A stretch of 9,810 bases of DNA from Sphingobacteriaceae bacterium (GTDB taxonomy: Bacteria > Bacteroidota > Bacteroidia > B-17B0 > Aurantibacillaceae), in contig JANYCL010000258.1 in the NCBI GenBank assembly GCA_025360355.1, forward strand, positions 1 through 9,810, written 5' to 3'. The position numbers were made by a program, and so were the translations under genes. This document shows, piece after piece, positions 1 to 5,818 of the stretch. The notes beneath the pieces are model-generated. The model saw nothing but the letters and a program-made list of their open reading frames with translations, was not told the origin of the DNA and searched no databases. Within the stretch, counting starts at the first letter, position 1, and every line of letters starts with the position of its first letter.

Positions 1-527
1 GCGATATCCGCAACTCCTAAATTCGGCATGCCGGCTTGCATTGGTACCCAATTGTTTCCTGCTGTTATTGATTTCCATAAACCGCCGCCGCCTGAACCGG
101 CCCAAATTATATTACTATTCGTTGGATCTATCTTAACAGAAATTAATCTTCCTATTCCATTATTCGCAGTAATTGCGCCGAACGGACCGAGTGACGACCA
201 ATTTGAAGCCGTGCTTTGTGTTGTTTTATTTTGGGATTGGTTCTGTAATTGTAAAAAAGCATTCCACGTTTCCTGTTCGGGACTAACTCCCGGTTGATGC
301 AGATCATAATAACGGAGAAATCTTTCTTTGTGTTTAAAAATTGTTTGTTCCTCTTCGTTACTGCTCCAGCCTTCAGGAATATTTTTATAATATTTATAAA
401 AGGCTTCTTTTTGTTCGGCAAGTGTAGCGTTTACTTTTAATTTTTTGCTCCATTCCTGAGCAGTTGCTTTTTGTATCGAAAAACATAAAGCCAATATGGT
501 AACTCCTAAAAATAAACTTCTTTTCAT
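1..527 (-). CDS. Secreted BNR/sortilin-type beta-propeller protein, N-terminal part (partial)
   Basis: This gene reads from an ATG at 527 leftward and runs off the window edge, so about 175 N-terminal residues are visible. It opens with a signal peptide (MKRSLFLGVTILALCFSIQKATAQ, probable cleavage after TAQ). A charged, aromatic-rich segment follows (KEAFYKYYK, ERFLRYYDLHQPG), then WSSLGPFG near residue 110 and GIGRLISVKIDPTNSNIIWAGSGGGGLWKS. The last stretch, ending in an Asp/Pro 'DPTNSNIIWAG' blade edge, is typical of VPS10/sortilin or BNR-repeat beta-propellers in Bacteroidota. Full-length relatives usually end in a type IX secretion sorting domain, but that end is outside the window, so cell-surface export is inferred. 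It is divergent from the OmpA-like gene starting at 617. A weak -7-like box (TACCTTTA, 555-548) lies about 20 nt upstream without a visible -33 partner. The substrate is unknown. Confidence 0.85.
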   Translation of the reverse strand, partial: MKRSLFLGVTILALCFSIQKATAQEWSKKLKVNATLAEQKEAFYKYYKNIPEGWSSNEEEQTIFKHKERFLRYYDLHQPGVSPEQETWNAFLQLQNQSQNKTTQSTASNWSSLGPFGAITANNGIGRLISVKIDPTNSNIIWAGSGGGGLWKSITAGNNWVPMQAGMPNLGVADI

Positions 528-603
528 TGCGTTAATTTTTGTTATACTAAAGGTAATAAATTTTCGTTTATTTCCTAACGTAACCATGAGGCCATTTTTT
601 CGT

Positions 604-611
604 TATCTTTA
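604..611 (+). promoter_or_regulatory. -7 promoter box (TATCTTTA) next to the OmpA-like gene
   Basis: TATCTTTA fits the Bacteroidota -7 consensus TAnnTTTG except for the last base, and the same octamer occurs in the better-supported promoter at 7094-7101. No TTG is seen at the expected -33 position, so support is partial. The box ends 5 nt before the ATG at 617, which would put the transcription start at or very near the start codon. Confidence 0.4.
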
Positions 612-616
612 TACTT

Positions 617-1471
617 ATGCTTAGATCGTTTTTATTCGTGTTTTGTTTTGTGTCCTTTGCGGGCTTCTCCCAAAAGAAGACTGACACTTTGCGTTTGTAT
701 TATGCCATTAACGAAATTGTATCTCAGCATAATTTTTCAAGAATTGATTCTGCCATAAAAGCAATTAACGGAAAAAATATTGACGTCGGAATTTTTGGTT
801 ATGCAGATTTTTTAAGTAATGACGGATACAATATTGCGCTTTCACAAAAACGTGCTGATGCAGTAAGAAATTATTTAGATACAAAAGCGCCGCCATCACA
901 AATGAATGTTTATGCAACAGAAGGTAAAGGCGAAAAGTTTTCGAAAGACAATTCTTCCCGTGAAGGCGAACCAAAACAACGGCGCGTGGATATTTATTTT
1001 GAAGCCATAACCGAAATAAATATCAATCCTGCAAGATTAGAAACGCCAAAAGATTCAACACCAAAACCGGAACCAAAAAAAAACATTGAAGAATTAAGCG
1101 CCGGAGAAAGTATTGCTATTGAAGGTTTGAGTTTTGTTCCCGGACGACATTTGATTTTACAATCCTCCGTTCCTGCATTACAAAAATTACTAAAAACTTT
1201 AAAAGACAATCCAAAATTAAAAGTAGAGGTACAAGGACACGTTTGCTGTACGAACAATGGAGAAGACGGTGTTGATTATGATACGCGCGAACCCAAATTA
1301 TCGGAAAACCGCGCCAAAGCCATTTACGAATATTTAATTGATAAAGGTATTGCCAAAGATCGCCTTACTTATAAAGGTTATGGGCGCACGAAGCCAAAAG
1401 AGCCTATTGAAGATTCTCCTGCAAAAGAACAGGCCAACCGTCGTGTTGAAATTTTAATTCTCGAAAAGTAA
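617..1471 (+). CDS. Exported protein with two OmpA-like peptidoglycan-binding domains
   Basis: This 284-residue protein probably binds peptidoglycan in the periplasm. A signal peptide (MLRSFLFVFCFVSFAGFSQ) is followed by a first OmpA-like domain at about 25-128: GYAD at 61-64, LSQKRADAV around 75-83 and RRVDI at 122-126. A Pro/Lys-rich linker spans about 140-156. The second domain is at about 165-284: VQGHVCC at 205-211, LSENRAKAI at 228-236, KGYGRTKP and NRRVEI at 274-279. In OmpA domains, an Asp near the loop and the Arg of the LSxxRA helix grip diaminopimelate; the Arg is present in both copies (R79, R232). The second copy has an unusual double Cys and a long loop where TDxxG is normal. 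There is no barrel in this protein. The start is secure because no other Met gives a signal peptide. It is followed after 49 nt by a barrel gene that has its own promoter. Confidence 0.88.
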   Translation: MLRSFLFVFCFVSFAGFSQKKTDTLRLYYAINEIVSQHNFSRIDSAIKAINGKNIDVGIFGYADFLSNDGYNIALSQKRADAVRNYLDTKAPPSQMNVYATEGKGEKFSKDNSSREGEPKQRRVDIYFEAITEININPARLETPKDSTPKPEPKKNIEELSAGESIAIEGLSFVPGRHLILQSSVPALQKLLKTLKDNPKLKVEVQGHVCCTNNGEDGVDYDTREPKLSENRAKAIYEYLIDKGIAKDRLTYKGYGRTKPKEPIEDSPAKEQANRRVEILILEK

Positions 1472-1480
1472 TTTCATTTC

Positions 1481-1513
1481 TTTGCGCTTTCATCAAGTAT
1501 TTTAATATATTTG
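1481..1513 (+). promoter_or_regulatory. Bacteroidota-type promoter for the DUF6268 barrel gene
   Basis: TTTG at 1481-1484, a 21-nt spacer, then TATATTTG at 1506-1513 match both halves of the Bacteroidota primary sigma factor consensus (TTTG, about 20 nt, TAnnTTTG). It is the best promoter match I found. It lies between two same-strand genes, so the barrel gene can be transcribed independently. The predicted start is about 1519-1521, at the proposed TTG start codon. Confidence 0.6.
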
Positions 1514-1520
1514 AAATAGT

Positions 1521-2441
1521 TTGATACGGACATTTTTTTCATACCGTCGTTTTTCTTTCCTGTTTGGAATTGTGATTCTATTTTCCACGAAAGCATTCGC
1601 GCAGCCGAACGTTGATATCATAAGTTTTGGCTCCCAGCATTTTATTTCTAATTATGCTGATAGTTCCAAAAACAAAATGTACACGCAGGATAATTTTCTA
1701 AGCATTTTTCTTCCTGTAAAATTTGGTAAAGGTAATGTTTTTTTATTAAGGATCAACGCCGAACAATTAACGGTTAACCGCGACGGAAATCCAAAATCAA
1801 GTTACTCGCTCTATTCTTTATCAATGCCAATTGGTTTGCAATTGCAAAGTAAAAATGAAAAATGGAAATTCATGGGAACAATTATTCCTAAATTAAATTC
1901 TGATTTTAAAGATAATTTAGATTACGACATGCAGATTGGAGGAATTGGTTTAGTAACACGCGTATTCAATCCAAAATTACAAGTGCGTTTAGGGGCGTAT
2001 TATAACAGTGAATATTGGGGAACTTTTATTTTACCTCTTGTTGGTGTTGACTGGAAAGTGAGTGACAAATTCAGAATGTACGGAACATTGCCAAGCAATT
2101 ACAGATTTGAATTTAAGTTAGGAAAAAAAATGTACGCGGGCCTTGGGTTCCGTTCTTTTCAGCGTTCATTTAGGCTGGAGAAAAAATACAATGATGATTT
2201 TGTGAGGATAAGAGAGAGTCAGTTAAAAATTTTCTTTGAAGGATTTGTTGTCGGAAAAATTTTAATTGGAGTTGATTTTTACAGAACGCTTGGTTACAAT
2301 TTGATTCGATACGATTACTTCGATACCAAAACGGAAGTCAAACCAAGCGACGCGAACAAGATCTACAATAGTGTTTTTACAAAAAGCAAAGACGCTTTCG
2401 GGGCAACGCTTAATTTATCTTATAGAATAAGGACGGATTAG
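1521..2441 (+). CDS. DUF6268-type outer-membrane beta-barrel protein
   Basis: This 306-residue protein is predicted to sit in the outer membrane. A signal peptide covers about residues 1-28 (YRRFSFLFGIVILFSTKAFAQ). The rest is a run of amphipathic beta strands with alternating aromatic and polar residues and short turns (e.g. MQIGGIGLVTRVFNPKLQVRLGAYYNSEYWG, then FRMYGTLPSNYRFEFKLGKKMYAGLGF). The wording 'LPSNYRFEFKLGKKMYAGL' and the strand pattern fit the DUF6268 family, whose function is unknown. The first codon is TTG. I chose it because the next in-frame starts (GTG at 1572, ATG much later) destroy the signal peptide. No Shine-Dalgarno is visible and the promoter -7 box ends only 7 nt upstream. 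The neighbour upstream is an OmpA-like protein, a sensible pairing of cell-wall anchor and barrel, though interaction is not shown. Confidence 0.75.
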   Translation: MIRTFFSYRRFSFLFGIVILFSTKAFAQPNVDIISFGSQHFISNYADSSKNKMYTQDNFLSIFLPVKFGKGNVFLLRINAEQLTVNRDGNPKSSYSLYSLSMPIGLQLQSKNEKWKFMGTIIPKLNSDFKDNLDYDMQIGGIGLVTRVFNPKLQVRLGAYYNSEYWGTFILPLVGVDWKVSDKFRMYGTLPSNYRFEFKLGKKMYAGLGFRSFQRSFRLEKKYNDDFVRIRESQLKIFFEGFVVGKILIGVDFYRTLGYNLIRYDYFDTKTEVKPSDANKIYNSVFTKSKDAFGATLNLSYRIRTD

Positions 2442-2514
2442 TTTTTTTCTAAGAAAGACCACCGAAGCCTATGCTCATGTGAGTAATAAAAGCATACAAA
2501 AAATAGTTTCGCCA

Positions 2515-2546
2515 TTTGATACATTGTAATAAAATTATTAAATTTA
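2515..2546 (+). promoter_or_regulatory. Candidate promoter upstream of the CocE-like hydrolase
   Basis: TTTG at 2515-2518, a 20-nt spacer and TAAATTTA at 2539-2546 fit the Bacteroidota promoter pattern with one deviation (final A for G). Transcription would start around 2553 and give a leader of about 130 nt containing most of the hairpin at 2545-2632. This AT-rich stretch could match by chance. Confidence 0.4.
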
Positions 2547-2632
2547 GCTTAGCAAGCAGGGGAAACAAAGCTACCCCAAGCCAGCCAAACTGGGCGGCTT
2601 GGAGATAAAAAACTTCCCCTATAAGCAAGTTA
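2545..2632 (+). repeat. Nested inverted repeat (foldable element, left side of hydrolase)
   Basis: AGGGGAA (2558-2564) pairs with TTCCCCT (2614-2620). Inside, across a symmetrical 11 x 11 nt internal loop, CCAAGCC (2576-2582) pairs with GGCTTGG (2596-2602). Further in, GCC (2584-2586) pairs with GGC (2593-2595), leaving A2583 as a single bulge and a 6-nt loop. Outside, TAGCTT (2545-2550) can pair with GAAGTTA-like bases at 2627-2632, and GC (2552-2553) with GC (2625-2626), leaving A2551 unpaired. The right arm runs into GTTAGCAG (2629-2636). Long imperfect stems with single unpaired bases are typical of integron attC sites, but the same fold could be a 5' leader structure or a plain repeat. 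Confidence 0.55.
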
Positions 2633-2685
2633 GCAGCAAGCGTAAAGACGCTCCGAATTTGAACAACACTAAAAAGACAATATAA

Positions 2686-4365
2686 ATGCGACACATTTTA
2701 AACGTAAGTCTCTTTCTTCTGCCAATTTTTACTACATCGGCTCAACAAACAAGTTTTACTGACAGTATTTATTCTATACAAGACAGCGTTTCGATTCCTA
2801 CCAAAAGCGGAGTAAATATTTCTGCAATAATTGTTCGCAAAAAAACAAATACTCAGCCTTTGCCGGTTATCCTTTTTTACACTACATACTATCAAGGTAC
2901 AGGTGACGATTTTCTTGGAAAAAGGTCTGCTGACAGGGATTATGTTGGAGTAGTTGCTTATGCCCGTGGTATTCGAACAAATATAAAAGATTACGCACCT
3001 TATGAACACGAAGGAAAAGATATTTATGATATTATTGATTGGATAAGCAAACAAACATGGTGTAATGGAAAGGTTGCTATGTATGGCGGGAGTTATACGG
3101 GCTTTTCTCAGTGGGCAACAGCTAAAAATTTGCACCCTGCATTGAAGACTATTGTTCCACAGGTGGCTGTGATGCCAGGATTTGACGCACCTATGGAAAA
3201 TAATGTTCCTTATGGAAGTATCTTAAATTGGGCAAACGACAATATCTATAAAAACAAACCGTATAGTAGAGGTTTGGTTTTTGATTGGTTTGAAAAAGGC
3301 ACTTCTTTTCGTAGTATGGATAGTTTGGGTGGTCAACCAAATCCAATATTCCAAAAATGGCTTAAACACCCAGCTTATGATAGTTACTGGAAATCATTAG
3401 TGCCAACGCCTAATGAATATTTAAAAATAAAAATTCCAATTCTCACAACAACTGGTTACTATGACGGTTCGCAAATTGGAGCAATACAGTATTTCAAATT
3501 GCATAATAAGTACAATAGAGAAGCTAACCATTATTTTGTCATCGGTCCTTATGACCATTGGGGCGGACAAAGAAAAGCCTCGCCAAACTTAATGGGTTAC
3601 GATATTGACAGCGTTGCCAATATCAGTATGGAAAATTTAGCTTACGAATGGCTAAACTGGATTTTAAAAGATGGTAAAAAACCCGACTTATTAAAGGACA
3701 AGGTGAATTATGAAGTGATGGGAACAAACGAATGGAAACACGTTGCTTCATTAGACAAAATGAATAATGACACTTTGACATTTTATCTGAACAACAATTT
3801 CATTCTTGACAATGTAAAGCCAACTAACAACCAATTTGTAAAACAGACATTGGACTTTAAGGATAGAAAAAATCAAAATAATTATTTTACGCCAACTATT
3901 ATTTTTGACACATTAGATGCTAGTAATGGTTTGGTTTTCACAACAAGGGCATTTGAAAAAGAGTTTTCGATTAATGGTTCGTTTACTGGTAACTTATTTG
4001 CTACCATAAACAAAAAAGATATAGATATTTCTCTGGCTTTATACGAATTGATGCCAAATGGTAAATATTTTTTTCTAACTCGTTACGTTGGTCGTGCCAG
4101 TTACGCCAAAGACAACAGTAAAAGACAATTACTAAAACCAAACCAAAAAGAATTTATCCCATTTACAAATACTCGTATCGTCAGCAAGAAAATCGGCAAA
4201 GGGAGTAAATTGGTAATCCTTTTAAACATCAACAAACATCCATTTGAGATTATAAATTATGGTTCAGGCAAAGACCCTAATGATGAAACAATCAATGATG
4301 CAAATGGGCCATTGCAAATCGAGTGGCACAACGACAGTTTTATTAAAATCCCAATATGGAAATAG
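2686..4365 (+). CDS. Secreted CocE/NonD-family serine hydrolase (X-Pro peptidase S15-like)
   Basis: This 559-residue alpha/beta hydrolase cleaves esters or amides; relatives include cocaine esterase, glutaryl-7-ACA acylase and X-Pro dipeptidyl peptidase. It starts at ATG with a signal peptide (MRHILNVSLFLLPIFTTSAQ), so it is exported. The N-terminal part has SIPTKSGVNISAIIVRKK (about 36-53) and YARGIRTN (92-99), typical of the S15 fold. The catalytic triad is visible: Ser136 in GGSYTG, Asp260 in GYYDG and His291 in PYDHWGG. Residues about 330-559 form the C-terminal jelly-roll (PepX_C-like) domain with YEVMGTNEWKH. Length fits the family (550-620). It lies alone between two foldable inverted-repeat elements and uses no GCG Ala codon, unlike neighbours. 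The real substrate cannot be told from sequence: peptidase, acylase and esterase activity are all possible. Confidence 0.9.
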   Translation: MRHILNVSLFLLPIFTTSAQQTSFTDSIYSIQDSVSIPTKSGVNISAIIVRKKTNTQPLPVILFYTTYYQGTGDDFLGKRSADRDYVGVVAYARGIRTNIKDYAPYEHEGKDIYDIIDWISKQTWCNGKVAMYGGSYTGFSQWATAKNLHPALKTIVPQVAVMPGFDAPMENNVPYGSILNWANDNIYKNKPYSRGLVFDWFEKGTSFRSMDSLGGQPNPIFQKWLKHPAYDSYWKSLVPTPNEYLKIKIPILTTTGYYDGSQIGAIQYFKLHNKYNREANHYFVIGPYDHWGGQRKASPNLMGYDIDSVANISMENLAYEWLNWILKDGKKPDLLKDKVNYEVMGTNEWKHVASLDKMNNDTLTFYLNNNFILDNVKPTNNQFVKQTLDFKDRKNQNNYFTPTIIFDTLDASNGLVFTTRAFEKEFSINGSFTGNLFATINKKDIDISLALYELMPNGKYFFLTRYVGRASYAKDNSKRQLLKPNQKEFIPFTNTRIVSKKIGKGSKLVILLNINKHPFEIINYGSGKDPNDETINDANGPLQIEWHNDSFIKIPIWK

Positions 4366-4384
4366 CTGCCGAGAATAACGCCAG

Positions 4385-4518
4385 CAGCTAACAGCGGTTT
4401 GGCAAAAGTGGCGGTTCAGTGCTCCGCAGACACATTTGTGGTTAATCGAAATTTGGTTCTCCGCATCAACATTTGTGGTGAAAATCGCCACCTTCGCCAA
4501 GCCACAAACCGTTAGCAG
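4385..4518 (+). repeat. Long inverted-repeat element (attC-like) after the hydrolase
   Basis: The two ends pair: GCTAAC (4387-4392) with GTTAGC (4511-4516), then GGTTTG (4396-4401) with CAAACC (4505-4510), leaving three unpaired bases (AGC, 4393-4395) on one side. Further in, GTGGCG (4408-4413) pairs with CGCCAC (4486-4491). C4385 can also pair with G4518 across an A-A mismatch. The arms enclose about 70 nt with a two-copy direct repeat. The asymmetric unpaired bases, outer core (GCTAAC/GTTAGC), length of about 134 nt and position 20 nt after a stop codon all resemble an integron attC site. Similar palindromes occur between genes in Bacteroidota genomes as I recall them, so a non-integron repeat family remains possible. 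It could also act as a terminator hairpin, but has no T-tract. Confidence 0.7.
4422..4479 (+). repeat. Two-copy imperfect direct repeat inside the element
   Basis: Copy 1 (4422-4442) and copy 2 (4459-4479) are each 21 nt. Both start with CTCCGCA and end with ACATTTGTGGT; only the three central bases differ (GAC versus TCA). Their starts are 37 nt apart. Within each copy ACA...TGT can form a short palindrome. The repeat sits in the loop portion of the surrounding long inverted repeat, so it may be an internal duplication or a second hairpin pair. Function unknown. Confidence 0.75.
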
Positions 4519-4542
4519 TTAAATAATTTGTACCTTAGTCTC

Positions 4543-4770
4543 ATGAAAAAAATATTTTTAGGCTTTATTATTTTTCTAGTGTCTATTTTTTTTTCTTGTG
4601 AAAAAAAACAGACTTGGAACTGTCAGTGCCAAATGACAAGCACCACTATCAAAACTTATACAACAACAATTACTAACGCTACAAAAAGTAATGCAAGCGA
4701 TCTTTGTTACAAGGCGGGAGGATACAACTTTCCGGCATACGGATATACCTGTCAAATAAGTTCTCCATAA
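4543..4770 (+). CDS. Small predicted lipoprotein with four further cysteines, unknown function
   Basis: I do not recognise this 75-residue protein. The start MKKIFLGFIIFLVSIFFSC is a clear type II signal peptide with a lipobox (FFSC), so Cys19 would be lipidated and the protein anchored to a membrane. The mature part is short, Thr-rich (KTYTTTITNATK) and has four more cysteines: Cys-Gln-Cys in WNCQCQM, one in DLCYKAGG and one in YTCQISSP at the end. These may form two disulfides. A TTG 15 nt upstream is in frame, but the ATG gives the standard MKK signal start and is preferred. The gene begins 25 nt after the inverted-repeat element and is followed after 6 nt by a DUF1801 gene, so the two may be co-transcribed. 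A real gene is likely from the lipobox, but homologues are unchecked. Confidence 0.7.
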   Translation: MKKIFLGFIIFLVSIFFSCEKKQTWNCQCQMTSTTIKTYTTTITNATKSNASDLCYKAGGYNFPAYGYTCQISSP

Positions 4771-4776
4771 TTTAAT

Positions 4777-5202
4777 ATGACCGTAAAAGAACAGATCAAA
4801 AAACATATTGCGGGTCAGCCCGAGGCAAAACGTGGCGAGATGGAAGCGTTACACAAACTCCTTCTTAAAATTTCTCCAAAGTGTAGATTGTGGTTCGAAG
4901 ATGGAAAAAACGATGCGGGTAAAGTTGTTGCTAATCCAACAATTGGATATGGTTTTTTCATTATAAAATATGCAACAGGAAAAACAAAGGAATTTTTTCG
5001 GATTGGCATAAGCGGAAACACAACAGGAATCTCTGTCTATGTTCTTGGCCTAAAAGACAAAAAATATTTAGCTAAAACTTTTGGTAAAAAAATTGGCAAA
5101 GCAATCATAACAGGATATTGTATAAAATTCAAAACCCTTAACAACATAAACATTGATGTTCTTAAAGAAGCAATAAGTTATGGGCTTGAAGCGCAGAATT
5201 AA
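4777..5202 (+). CDS. DUF1801 family protein
   Basis: This 141-residue cytoplasmic protein starts MTVKEQIKKHIAGQPEAKRGEMEALHKLLLKISPKCRLWFEDGKN, which is the DUF1801 (YdhG-like) N-terminal helix plus first strand. The fold continues with NPTIGYGFFIIKYATGKTKEFFRIGISGNTTGISVYVLGLKDKKYL and GYCIKFKTLNNINIDVLKEAISYG. The closing 'K...L..IN.DVL.E.I' helix is diagnostic. Length is normal. The family has an alpha-beta fold related to the iron chaperone frataxin, and its biochemical role is unsettled. There is no signal peptide. It lies 6 nt after a small lipoprotein gene and 17 nt before a YdeI-like gene, which itself contains a DUF1801 domain, so all three could form one transcript. Ala codons here include GCG four times, unlike the hydrolase upstream. 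Confidence 0.85.
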   Translation: MTVKEQIKKHIAGQPEAKRGEMEALHKLLLKISPKCRLWFEDGKNDAGKVVANPTIGYGFFIIKYATGKTKEFFRIGISGNTTGISVYVLGLKDKKYLAKTFGKKIGKAIITGYCIKFKTLNNINIDVLKEAISYGLEAQN

Positions 5203-5219
5203 AACAATCAAATTGAAAA

Positions 5220-5813
5220 ATGACAAAAAGCAAAACGAATCCAAAAGTAGATTGGTATTTTACTAAAAACAAAAATTGGTCGGAAGAAATTGAAACGCTA
5301 AGAGACATTGCGCTTGAGAGTGGACTGAACGAAGCATTAAAATGGGGTTGTCCATGTTACACACTAGGAGAAAGCAATGTTGTTTTGATCCATGTATTCA
5401 AAGAGTATTGTGCATACTTGTTTTTAAAAGGTGTTCTGTTAAAAGATCCAAAAAAAATCCTAATACAACAAACAGAAAATGTTCAGGTCGCGCGGCAAAC
5501 TAGGTTTACAAACGTTAAGGAAATAGTAAAATTAAGGCCTTCGCTAAGGGCATATATTAAAAATGCAATTGAGGTCGAAAAATCAGGCGTGAAGCCCGAA
5601 TTAAAAAAGACAAAGGAATTCAAAATGCCCGAGGAATTTAAAAACGCATTAAATAAAAACACCACTCTTGAAAAAGCTTTTTATGCTTTAACACCCGGCA
5701 GACAAAGGGGCTATCTTCTTTATTTCTCTTCTGCCAAACAATCCGCAACCCGTGAATCAAGAATTAAAAAATTTATGCCGCAGATCTTAAAAGGAAAAGG
5801 TGTAGATGATTAG
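5220..5813 (+). CDS. YdeI/OmdA-type protein with N-terminal DUF1801 domain
   Basis: This 197-residue protein closely follows the pattern of Bacillus YdeI-type proteins. The start KTNPKVDWYFTKNKNWSEEIETLRDIALESGLNEALKWGCPCYTLG leads into a DUF1801 domain (about 20-120) with VVLIHVFKEYCAYLFLKGVLLKDP and ILIQQTENVQVARQTRFTNVKEI. The C-terminal OmdA-like helix bundle (about 135-195) holds ALTPGRQRGYLLYFSSAKQSATRESRI and PQILKGKG, a strongly conserved signature. These proteins are cytoplasmic; a function in stress or peptide resistance has been suggested for some members, but I would not transfer it. It follows another DUF1801 gene after 17 nt, consistent with one operon. Its stop lies 5 nt from the stop of the convergent OmpA gene, so there is no room for a separate terminator. 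Confidence 0.9.
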   Translation: MTKSKTNPKVDWYFTKNKNWSEEIETLRDIALESGLNEALKWGCPCYTLGESNVVLIHVFKEYCAYLFLKGVLLKDPKKILIQQTENVQVARQTRFTNVKEIVKLRPSLRAYIKNAIEVEKSGVKPELKKTKEFKMPEEFKNALNKNTTLEKAFYALTPGRQRGYLLYFSSAKQSATRESRIKKFMPQILKGKGVDD

Positions 5814-5818
5814 TAGCC

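Larger units (their letters stand above)
2630..4511 (+). mobile_element. Candidate integron-like gene cassette carrying the hydrolase
   Basis: The unit runs between the G|TT bond of GTTAGCAG at 2629-2636 and that of a second GTTAGCAG at 4511-4518. It contains one gene in the same orientation, followed by a long foldable site. Integron cassettes have this shape: one promoter-poor gene, a palindromic attC at its 3' end, and recombination at G|TT of a GTTRRRY core. GTTAGCA departs from the classic core at one position (C for R). No integrase or further cassette is in the window, and a promoter candidate lies just outside the left boundary. The hydrolase gene has no GCG among its 27 Ala codons (hand count), while genes on both sides use GCG freely, which fits foreign origin. 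Alternatives are a family of dispersed palindromic repeats that happen to flank the gene. Confidence 0.35.

Noticed and set aside
2449..2694. Minus-strand reading frame across the gap before the hydrolase
   Set aside because: It covers the inverted-repeat element, shows no recognisable domain and overlaps the hydrolase start; treated as chance.
2698..3135. 145-residue minus-strand reading frame inside the hydrolase
   Set aside because: It is antisense to a well-supported gene with catalytic motifs and has no domain of its own.
2630..4511. Calling the hydrolase unit a definite integron cassette
   Set aside because: No integrase, attI or second cassette is in the window, and the core GTTAGCA does not fully fit GTTRRRY, so it stays a candidate.
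4528..4542. TTG start for the small lipoprotein
   Set aside because: The ATG at 4543 gives a standard MKK lipoprotein signal peptide.
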